The notes beneath the pieces were generated by a model that saw only the letters and a list, made by a program, of their open reading frames with translations, made no database searches and was not told where the DNA came from. Below are positions 1 to 5,381 of a DNA stretch of 5,664 nucleotides, piece after piece; position 1 is the first letter of the stretch, and each line of letters opens with the position of its first letter. This DNA is from JBCDCU01 sp039180865. GTDB lineage: Bacteria > Pseudomonadota > Alphaproteobacteria > Rhizobiales > JACESI01. The DNA lies in contig JBCDCZ010000295.1 in NCBI GenBank assembly GCA_039180865.1, forward strand, positions 1 through 5,664, given 5' to 3'. A program made the translations under genes and the position numbers.

Positions 1-1005
1 CGGTGCATAAGAGACTTCAAGATTGGTGGTAACCGCCCATTCGCCATCGGGTGAAATCGCAATTCCCTCAGGTGAGATACCGGTCTCGGCCTTGCCGACA
101 AGATAGTGTCTCAGACCGCCGTCACCGGCCTCGGTCTCAAACCGGATCGATGTGACGTCGCCGGCTGGCGCTTCGGTCCAGATCCCCACGACATCATTCC
201 CCCAATAAAGATTTCCGCTCATGAAATGGCGACCATCGGGCGTGAACCGGCCCATAAACGGATACTTGGAGACGAGAACCGGATTGCCCCATTCCTCAAG
301 CGTGACCCCGTTATCCCCGCGGATGACTCTGGAAAAGCGGACAATCGCGCGGTTCACGTCGGTAATCGCAACAAAATCGCCGGAGGGGTGCCATTCCACA
401 TGGCTCAACCGATCGCTTGGCGAGGTTCCGGGGACCGATGCAAAGCTCGCGTCGCCGAATTGCCCGTTTGAAATCGGAACGAATGCGATGCCTCGGCCGT
501 CGGCTGGATGCATGGCAATTGCAACCATGTCGCCTGCCGGGCTTAAAGAGAGCCCTTCCGGTCGAGTACCGATTTCAATCTGTTGAACGATGGTTGGATT
601 TGCGGCATCGGAGATATCAACAAGCGTCAGAAGGTTTCCGACCGGCAGATCGTGGAAGGTCACCGCATCCGCGCCACGTTCACCGAACGATTCCGAGACG
701 ACAGCAAAGCGGCCATCCGGAGTGACGGCAACGGCGGTCGGCGCACCGGCAACCGAGTTCGATACTTTCACCGTGGCAATACTCATGGTCGCCAGATCGG
801 GACTGACCGTTGCAATGATCAGTGCATCGTCGCTTTCCTTCTGTCCCAGTTGCCCATTCACATAGGCCGACGCCAGCATATCCCCATCGCTGATTGCAAC
901 CAGCTTGCTACCCTGAAAGGCCGCATAGGGCGTATCAGCGTAAGACGGTACTATTGTAATCGTCATGAGCGATGACATCATCAATCCGAAAACTGTTCGG
1001 TTCAT
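1..1005 (-). CDS. Exported beta-propeller protein (YVTN/lactonase-like), C-terminus cut by window edge
   Basis: Reading the minus strand from ATG at 1005-1003 gives 335 residues open to the left edge, so the gene is partial. The start is backed by AGAGGA at 1020-1015, nine bases upstream. Residues 1-23 form a signal peptide: Asn-Arg, a hydrophobic core to about 19, then Ser-Tyr-Ala before a likely cleavage at 23/24, so the mature protein is periplasmic or secreted. Blade-like repeats recur with turn motifs TPDGR (95-99), SPAGD (155-159), HPSGD (206-210), TPDGR (255-259) and SPDGE (318-322), each followed by a hydrophobic beta strand. This is the pattern of YVTN/lactonase-type seven-bladed propellers. 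A segment LVDISD (128-133) resembles LVIVD-type blades. Substrate and reaction cannot be read from the sequence; it may be a sugar-lactone or other lactonase, or a non-catalytic binding propeller. It is divergent from the LysR gene at 1132, which suggests control by that regulator. The fold call is fairly sure; function is unknown. Confidence 0.75.
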   Translation of the reverse strand, partial: MNRTVFGLMMSSLMTITIVPSYADTPYAAFQGSKLVAISDGDMLASAYVNGQLGQKESDDALIIATVSPDLATMSIATVKVSNSVAGAPTAVAVTPDGRFAVVSESFGERGADAVTFHDLPVGNLLTLVDISDAANPTIVQQIEIGTRPEGLSLSPAGDMVAIAMHPADGRGIAFVPISNGQFGDASFASVPGTSPSDRLSHVEWHPSGDFVAITDVNRAIVRFSRVIRGDNGVTLEEWGNPVLVSKYPFMGRFTPDGRHFMSGNLYWGNDVVGIWTEAPAGDVTSIRFETEAGDGGLRHYLVGKAETGISPEGIAISPDGEWAVTTNLEVSYAP

Positions 1006-1035
1006 TGTCAAAAATCCTCTATCCCTTGATAGTTG

Positions 1036-1065
1036 TTGAAGACCACTGGCTAGATGGTCTCTCAA
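1036..1065. promoter_or_regulatory. Inverted repeat in divergent promoter, candidate LysR operator
   Basis: AGACCA (1040-1045) and TGGTCT (1055-1060) are perfect inverted arms around nine bases. The dyad extends to TTGA (1036-1039) and TCAA (1062-1065) with a single extra C at 1061. It lies between the beta-propeller start at 1005 and the LysR start at 1132, where a LysR-type protein would be expected to bind both its own promoter and its divergent target. Binding by this regulator is inferred from position and symmetry only. No convincing -35/-10 pair could be assigned. Confidence 0.45.
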
Positions 1066-1097
1066 TTTGGAAAGAGAAATTCGCGTTTTGCGTTGTG

Positions 1098-1116
1098 TGA
1101 TCGTCAAAAGCGATCA
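1098..1116. promoter_or_regulatory. Second inverted repeat just upstream of LysR ribosome binding site
   Basis: TGATCG (1098-1103) and CGATCA (1111-1116) are perfect inverted arms around TCAAAAG. The element ends four bases before GGAG of the LysR ribosome binding site. It could be a second operator half used in autorepression, or a small RNA hairpin in the leader that limits translation. The sequence alone does not decide between these. Confidence 0.35.
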
Positions 1117-1131
1117 AAAAGGAGAATTGCT

Positions 1132-1995
1132 TTGGACACGCGACGTCTGCGCTTGTTTGTGATCCTTGCGGAGGATCTTCATTTCGGGCGCGCGGCGAAA
1201 CGCGCGGGGGTGGCTCAGTCCGTCCTCTCCGTCCACATCCGGCGGCTTGAGGATGAACTCGGCATAGAGCTCTTTGCCAGAACCAAACGCGAAGTTCGCC
1301 TGACACCGATCGGGCAACACTTCCTGTATGAAGCGAGAGCCATCCTTGATCGCATCGAAGGCGGTCGCCGCGTCGCCCTCGCATTGTCGCGCGGCAAGAC
1401 ACATGTGTTACGCATCGCGATGACAACGGTCGCGATGCTCAGCGATGCGCCTCAACGTGTCTTCAGATTTCGCGAGGACCATCCCGATACCGAAATTCAG
1501 CTTCTGGAACTCGGCACGGTCGACCAGGAAAGCGCGCTTGCGACTGGCGAAATCGATATTGGCTTTCTCCATCCGCCGCTCGATCGCCCCGACCTTTTCA
1601 TCATGGATCTGAAGCCTTCCCCTTTTTTTGCCTTAAAGCACAGCGACCCTTCACCAGGTGAATCATCAAAACCCTGGCAATCCGTTCTGGGCGATCCGTT
1701 TGTCTTTTACGGACGCCGCCGCGCCCCACGCCTGTACGACGCCTTTATCAGCTCCGCGACCGCTCTCGGTATCACGCCGAATATCGTCGCCGAAGCCCCT
1801 TCGTTTCTCTCTGCGGCGGGTATGGCGGCAGCCGGTATCGGGACCGCTCTCTTGCCAGAGGAAATGAGAGGACGCATCCCCGATCGCACACAGGCGATTG
1901 ATATCGCGGACTGCCCTCTCGAGCTTCAGAACGGCATTGCTTATCGGAAGGACCACAGCAATCCGGCAATCGACTGGTTCATGTCCGGACTGTGA
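1132..1995 (+). CDS. LysR-family transcriptional regulator, CatR/BenM-like
   Basis: A 287-residue DNA-binding regulator, normal LysR length. I chose TTG at 1132 because AAAAAGGAG (1116-1124) sits seven bases upstream and because the protein then begins MDTRRLRLFV, the usual opening of this subfamily. Starting at ATG 1054 would add 26 residues without family counterpart. The winged helix-turn-helix covers about residues 1-60 (LHFGRAAKRAGVAQSVLS at 16-33, RRLEDELGIELFART at 37-51, LTPIG at 57-61), followed by a linker helix to about 88 and a periplasmic-binding-protein-like effector domain to the C-terminus. The HFGRAA wording is typical of the CatR/BenM/CbbR-like branch, whose members often sense aromatic-degradation intermediates; the effector here is unknown. 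The recognition helix has Ser-Val-His where Ser-Arg-Gln is commoner. It is divergent from the beta-propeller gene, its most likely target, with two dyads between. It converges with the frame ending at 2012. Confidence 0.9.
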   Translation: MDTRRLRLFVILAEDLHFGRAAKRAGVAQSVLSVHIRRLEDELGIELFARTKREVRLTPIGQHFLYEARAILDRIEGGRRVALALSRGKTHVLRIAMTTVAMLSDAPQRVFRFREDHPDTEIQLLELGTVDQESALATGEIDIGFLHPPLDRPDLFIMDLKPSPFFALKHSDPSPGESSKPWQSVLGDPFVFYGRRRAPRLYDAFISSATALGITPNIVAEAPSFLSAAGMAAAGIGTALLPEEMRGRIPDRTQAIDIADCPLELQNGIAYRKDHSNPAIDWFMSGL

Positions 1996-2011
1996 GCTAT
2001 GGACGGCACAC

Positions 2012-2215
2012 TCAATTCGCCAGAACACCATCCGCAACGAAATCCGTCACCATACCCAATAGCTCATCCCGGTCTTCACCCGGTTCCAGGTGTACACAAT
2101 GGGAGGCGTCGACAAGCTCGCGGAACAACACGGACCGCGCCTTGGTGGAGCGGAAATTTGGCAGTTGCTCTTGGAGGCAATCAGGCCCCGTCGTGAAACA
2201 CATAAAGGCGCCCCA
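2012..2215 (-). pseudogene. Probable 3' remnant of an alpha/beta hydrolase gene
   Basis: Directly after the TGA of the exporter gene the same minus-strand frame stays open for 67 codons to TGA at 2014-2012. From an internal ATG at 2203 it encodes 63 residues. The segment LQEQLPNFRS followed by ELVDASHCVHLEPGEDRDELLGMV resembles the C-terminal end of alpha/beta hydrolases: a helix with LPN, a strand, a Gly/Ser-His with the catalytic histidine, then His-x-Glu-Pro and a final helix ending in a DFV-type motif. The nucleophile elbow, acid residue and all upstream parts are missing, because the exporter gene occupies the place where they should be. I therefore read it as what is left of a gene truncated by a deletion. 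It stops only 16 bases from the LysR stop at 1995, in keeping with a once intact convergent gene. Alternatives are a short functional protein or chance coding-like sequence. The family assignment is by eye and tentative. Confidence 0.4.
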
Positions 2216-2956
2216 TCAAATCAGCATCTCACGGACAATCAGCATGACGCCGGACGCAAACATGAGAATGACCAGGAGCCGCCGAAAGGTCGCATCGGAC
2301 AAGCGTTTGAAAACAATGATCCCGGCCTTCGCGGCAATGAGCGCCAGCGGTATGGAGACTGCAAGATTGAAAAGCACCGGGCCGTTGTACGCGCCGTTAT
2401 AAGCAAAGAGCAGCGCGGAAAGCGTCAGAACAAAGAAATTGAATGGCTGAAGCACCGCCCGCGTCACCGCCTTCGGCCAATCCCTCATTGCACACCACAT
2501 GGTCGGGAGCGCGCCCGACAATCCCGCAAAGGAGGCAAGAACACCACTTGCAAATCCGACCCCCGCATCGGTCACGGGTGTTGATCGCACAATGTTCGGA
2601 AGCTCTCTGCGGAATACGAAAAAACCGCCGTAAAGAAGCAGAAACCCGGCGACGAGCATCTTGAGATAAAACGGATCGAAATCCCGAAGAAGTTCGATAC
2701 CGATCGGAATCCCGAATAGGGCGGGCAGGAAAAAACGCATCAACCGCCGCCAATCGATTGTGCGCCAGACAAGTATCATGCCTTGTACACCGCTTGCGAC
2801 AGAAAGCACGACACTCATCGCTACGGCTTCGACCGGTGGCATGATTTGAAGCCACCAACCAAGCGCAAACAGAGCGGTGCCAAAACCGGCGAGCCCATTG
2901 ATGAAACCACCAGCGAGAGCCCCGGCTGCGAGGAAGACGAGAACCTCGAGGCTCAT
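2216..2956 (-). CDS. TauE/SafE-family membrane exporter (sulfite/organosulfonate type)
   Basis: A 246-residue inner-membrane protein of the TauE/SafE (formerly DUF81) family, at usual length. About eight membrane segments are visible, near residues 4-27, 42-64, 73-90, 98-115, 131-150, 168-187, 193-215 and 224-242. The two-fold family repeat shows as AGGFINGLAGFGT in the first half (about 14-27) and VGFASGVLASFAGLSGA in the second (about 133-149). Characterised relatives export sulfite or sulfoacetate, or act with taurine and sulfonate breakdown; the family as a whole moves varied organic and sulfur anions, so the substrate is not proven. ATG at 2956 is the first ATG after an in-frame stop (the end of the upstream LysR gene). 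No strong Shine-Dalgarno is seen. That LysR gene ends 36 bp upstream on the same strand, so the two are probably cotranscribed. Behind it lies the hydrolase-like remnant. Confidence 0.87.
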   Translation of the reverse strand: MSLEVLVFLAAGALAGGFINGLAGFGTALFALGWWLQIMPPVEAVAMSVVLSVASGVQGMILVWRTIDWRRLMRFFLPALFGIPIGIELLRDFDPFYLKMLVAGFLLLYGGFFVFRRELPNIVRSTPVTDAGVGFASGVLASFAGLSGALPTMWCAMRDWPKAVTRAVLQPFNFFVLTLSALLFAYNGAYNGPVLFNLAVSIPLALIAAKAGIIVFKRLSDATFRRLLVILMFASGVMLIVREMLI

Positions 2957-2992
2957 CGAAAGCCGGTTACCGATACATGAGACTGGATAACG

Positions 2993-3889
2993 TTACGCTG
3001 CGTTGCTTGCTTCGGGAGCGCGCTGGACTTCTTGGATGAGCGTGTCATAGACCGCATCGAGCAGAGCGACCTTGATCGAGTCAACCCTTGAGGTCATTCC
3101 GAGACGCCGCGCGAAGCGCTTTTCATCAAGATTAAATCGACGCAGATCAAATGGGTTAAGCGGCTCGACACATGCTCTTGGCACGATGGCAACGCCCAGA
3201 TTGTTGAGCACCATGGACGAGATCGCCTCAAGGCTATCAAGTTCCATACTCTCTTGAACCTTGATTGAATTTGCTTTTAGCCAGTCCTCCACCATGCGAC
3301 CGACAACCGCTTGACGTGAGAAACGGATGAACGGATTCTTTTCGAGGAGTTCGCTTGGACTGTTGCTTGTTGTTTCATGAGAAGCGAGAAGCTCCATAGG
3401 CTCGCGCGCAATTTCACGGAAGACCTGATTTCGTTCACTCATTATCGGTTCGGATATGATGGCTGCATCAAGTGTCCCGCGCTCGACCTGAGCGACAAGG
3501 TCATGTGTCAGACCCGGTATCACCCGGACTCTAAGCGCATGATAGCGCTCTTTCAGCCGGGTGATCGCAAGGGGCACAAGACCGGTTAGAGTTGTGGGAA
3601 CGGCACCCAGAATCAACTCACCACTCATCCAGTCATCTCCCATCACGGAAGCGACCATATTGTCATAGGCGCTCACAACTTCGCGTGCCCGGGCAACGAG
3701 GGCGCGGCCGACGGGTGTGAGTTCGGGTGTGCGGCGCGTACGATCAAAGACCTTGATCTGCCATTCTTCTTCAAGCGCCTTCATTTGCTGGCTGACAGCA
3801 GCATGAGTAATAAAGACTGCTTCTGCAGCCGCGCTGAAGGTTCCGTTGTCGGCAACCGCGATGAGTGTTTTAAGTGTTCTGATTGACAT
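2993..3889 (-). CDS. LysR-family transcriptional regulator
   Basis: A 298-residue LysR-type regulator of normal length. The N-terminal winged helix-turn-helix spans residues 1-60: FSAAAEAVFITHAAVSQQMK (about 18-37), then ALEEEWQIKVFDRT and LTPVG (58-61). A linker helix leads to the substrate-binding-like effector domain, which begins at about residue 91 (ELILGAVPTT) and contains the late motif VLNNLGVAIVPRACVE common to this domain. ATG at 3889 gives the standard MSIRTLKTLIAVADNGTFS start; the Shine-Dalgarno is weak (GAAG about 14 bases upstream). The next gene downstream is the TauE/SafE exporter, 36 bp away on the same strand, so this regulator may control its own operon and thereby anion export. 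The hydroxyacid dehydrogenase lies upstream on the same strand but is separated by a terminator. The effector is not readable; a sulfur compound is a guess from context. Confidence 0.92.
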   Translation of the reverse strand: MSIRTLKTLIAVADNGTFSAAAEAVFITHAAVSQQMKALEEEWQIKVFDRTRRTPELTPVGRALVARAREVVSAYDNMVASVMGDDWMSGELILGAVPTTLTGLVPLAITRLKERYHALRVRVIPGLTHDLVAQVERGTLDAAIISEPIMSERNQVFREIAREPMELLASHETTSNSPSELLEKNPFIRFSRQAVVGRMVEDWLKANSIKVQESMELDSLEAISSMVLNNLGVAIVPRACVEPLNPFDLRRFNLDEKRFARRLGMTSRVDSIKVALLDAVYDTLIQEVQRAPEASNAA

Positions 3890-3952
3890 GTTCGATATAT
3901 GCTACTTCAAGAACAGTTACAAAAGCGCTGTTTGGTCAAATTTTTTGGAAGT

Positions 3953-4057
3953 CTCGTTTACCAAAGGTCTCATTTCAAAAACAAAAACGCGATCAGTGCG
4001 TGATCACATGAATTCATCGGAATGAATAGGTCACCTTGAGGTCTTTGGTTAAACGAG
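3953..4057. repeat. Imperfect inverted repeat pair flanking the terminator
   Basis: CTCGTTTACCAAAG at 3953-3966 recurs inverted at 4057-4043 with one extra base; on the minus strand that copy reads CTCGTTTAACCAAAG. The similarity continues into GGTCTCATT versus ACCTCAA, giving arms of about 22 bases. A third related piece, CTCAAAGACC at 4070-4079, forms an 8-bp perfect stem (GGTCTTTG 4040-4047 with CAAAGACC 4072-4079). The arms enclose the terminator at 3977-4008. They may be operators of the nearby LysR protein, mutually exclusive RNA stems, or the ends of a tiny palindromic element. No target-site duplication is visible. Nearer the LysR gene, TTTGGTCAAA (3931-3940) is a further small dyad. 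Confidence 0.45.
3977..4008 (-). terminator. Intrinsic terminator of the hydroxyacid dehydrogenase gene
   Basis: On the minus strand TGTGATCA, loop CGCAC, then TGATCGCG form an eight-pair stem including two G-T wobbles. It is followed directly by TTTTTGTTTTT. It lies 87 bases after the dehydrogenase stop codon and before the LysR start at 3889, so the two genes are probably separate transcription units. The T-tract is present only in the minus direction. Confidence 0.6.
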
Positions 4058-4094
4058 CATCGCCCGCACCTCAAAGACCGTAACTTGTATTGAG

Positions 4095-5021
4095 TTATGC
4101 TTTTAGAAGCGCACGCTTTACGTTTTCGATGGTAACTGAACTTACCCGCCGGGTACCCTCTTCGGTGACGCCTGCGATATGCGGTGTCAAAAGGAGATTG
4201 GGGACATTCATGAAAGTCTCGGCAGCTTCCGCCGTAAGAGGTTCTTCCCAAAACACGTCAAGCGCTGCGCCACCAAGACGCCCCTTTTTGAGCTGTTCGC
4301 ACAAAGCACGATAATCGACAATCGTCCCGCGGGCCGTGTTGATGAGAACCGCGTCAGGCTTCATCAACGCCAGCGTCTCGCTATTCATCAGCATATAAGT
4401 TTGCGGCGTTGCCGGAACATGCAGGCTCAGAACATCGGCACGTCCCAGAAGGTCTTCCTTGGAAAGCCGGATAACATTCTTCCAGGCGGGATCGTCATCA
4501 GGAACGAAAGGGTCATAGGCGGCGATTTTCATGCCGAGTGCACGTGCTTTTTCAGCGACCGCCCGAGAAATTCCGCCAAAGCCGTAGAGACCGAGAAGGC
4601 GTCCGGACACCTCACCGCCAATCAGTTCGTTGCGTGGCCATTCGCCAGCAACCATCCGATGATTGGTGCGATAGGCGCCTCGCACAAGCATCAATGCGGC
4701 AGTCAAGACATATTCGACGACAGATGTTGTATTGGCACCGGTCGCGGGACAGACGTCCACCTTGCGAAATCCGCACGCCTCCAAATTGATGTTGTCGACG
4801 CCGACACCGAGGCGGCCGACAACCTTGAGGTTCGGTGCTGCTTCCAGAAGTTCATGATCGACCCTGGTGCGATGGCGAACGATGAGAGCATCGGCATCGG
4901 AAACTTTCTCAAGCAGCGCCTCGCGATCTTCTACAAGTGCCGGGTCGTATTCTACGTCGAAGGATGGACCAAATCCCTCAAGCGCTTCTTCATCCATGAA
5001 TTCCGTGATGACCACACGCAT
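4095..5021 (-). CDS. D-isomer-specific 2-hydroxyacid dehydrogenase, (S)-sulfolactate dehydrogenase-like
   Basis: A 308-residue cytosolic NAD(P)-dependent oxidoreductase that interconverts a 2-hydroxyacid and a 2-oxoacid. Starting at ATG 5021 it opens MRVVITEFMDEEAL. The N-terminal substrate domain includes VGRLGVGVDNI (68-78) and PATGAN (92-97). The Rossmann fold has GFGGISRAVA (147-156), with acidic D170 about 20 residues on suggesting NAD preference. The family triad is visible: R231 in NTARG, E260 in DVFWEEPL, and H281 in TPHIAG. The third glycine of GxGxxG is Ser152. The wording of the N-terminus and of VGRLGVGVDNI recalls SlcC, (S)-sulfolactate dehydrogenase, as I remember it. A phosphoglycerate dehydrogenase-like or other hydroxyacid role is the alternative; the C-terminal ACT domain of many SerA proteins is absent. 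GTG at 5048 would add nine residues. AAGAAGG upstream of 5021 is rather distant (13 bases), so the start is not fully settled. Confidence 0.85.
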   Translation of the reverse strand: MRVVITEFMDEEALEGFGPSFDVEYDPALVEDREALLEKVSDADALIVRHRTRVDHELLEAAPNLKVVGRLGVGVDNINLEACGFRKVDVCPATGANTTSVVEYVLTAALMLVRGAYRTNHRMVAGEWPRNELIGGEVSGRLLGLYGFGGISRAVAEKARALGMKIAAYDPFVPDDDPAWKNVIRLSKEDLLGRADVLSLHVPATPQTYMLMNSETLALMKPDAVLINTARGTIVDYRALCEQLKKGRLGGAALDVFWEEPLTAEAAETFMNVPNLLLTPHIAGVTEEGTRRVSSVTIENVKRALLKA

Positions 5022-5074
5022 GTTCGAAACCAAGCCTTCTTTGCCCACTCACGCCGACTCATCTAACTGCAGAC

Positions 5075-5097
5075 GCTGACACAATCAGTGTCGCAGC
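5075..5097. promoter_or_regulatory. Dyad GACAC-N5-GTGTC, candidate operator of the dehydrogenase gene
   Basis: GACAC (5078-5082) and GTGTC (5088-5092) are perfect inverted arms around AATCA. GCT at 5075-5077 and AGC at 5095-5097 extend the pairing past a two-base bulge. The element is 27 bases upstream of the GTG and 54 upstream of the ATG candidate start of the dehydrogenase. It could be a repressor site over the promoter, or a hairpin in the 5' leader. No clear -35/-10 pair was found beside it. Confidence 0.35.
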
Positions 5098-5381
5098 CAG
5101 CGAAACGCAACGCAAGATGATGTAAAACCCCTGAAATCTCAGGAAACTGTGATTTGCAACGAGACGTTTCCGCTCGCCCAAAACACGAACCTCAGCCCAA
5201 ATGATAAGCGCAGCCTGCTCATACAAGCGGTCGAAAAGAACATCTTGAAGAAAAATAACCCGTCACGTTACGCAGTCTGTCGAAAAGCGAACGCACGCAA
5301 CGCGAAAAATTAGAACGATTTCTCTGCGGGATATCGGAAAGATCGCCTATATGTCGCCGGAACGCGAGAAGGACTAACAGA
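5098..5381 (+). promoter_or_regulatory. Leader and promoter region of cysD
   Basis: About 280 bases with no convincing protein gene, upstream of cysD and divergent from the dehydrogenase. A possible but poor promoter is TTGAAG (5245-5250), 17 bases, then TTACGC (5268-5273). GTCGAAAAG occurs as an exact direct repeat at 5230-5238 and 5279-5287, 49 bases apart, a possible activator site. A nine-codon frame including its stop (ATG 5351, TAA 5375-5377) ends four bases before the cysD ATG. AGAAGGA at 5367-5373 is a good cysD Shine-Dalgarno with an 8-base spacer. I recognise no riboswitch. Confidence 0.35.

Noticed and set aside
106..975. Several overlapping plus-strand frames of 90-130 codons
   Set aside because: They are opposite the beta-propeller gene, which has a signal peptide, a Shine-Dalgarno and regular blade motifs. 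Their translations show low-complexity Arg-rich sequence.
1666..2037. A 123-codon minus-strand frame overlapping the end of the first LysR gene
   Set aside because: It is antisense to the LysR effector domain, has no domain signature, and is out of frame with the hydrolase-like remnant.
2090..2858. Plus-strand and alternative minus-strand frames over the exporter gene
   Set aside because: They are rich in charged residues and overlap a clear eight-segment membrane protein. They are reading-frame shadows.
4179..5066. A 295-codon open frame on the plus strand
   Set aside because: It lies wholly antisense to the dehydrogenase, whose motifs are unmistakable. Its translation is Arg/His/Cys-rich with no recognisable domain.
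5098..5381. A sulfur-related riboswitch (SAM type) upstream of cysD
   Set aside because: I could not find the multi-stem core of any SAM riboswitch class. The region is A-rich with only short repeats.
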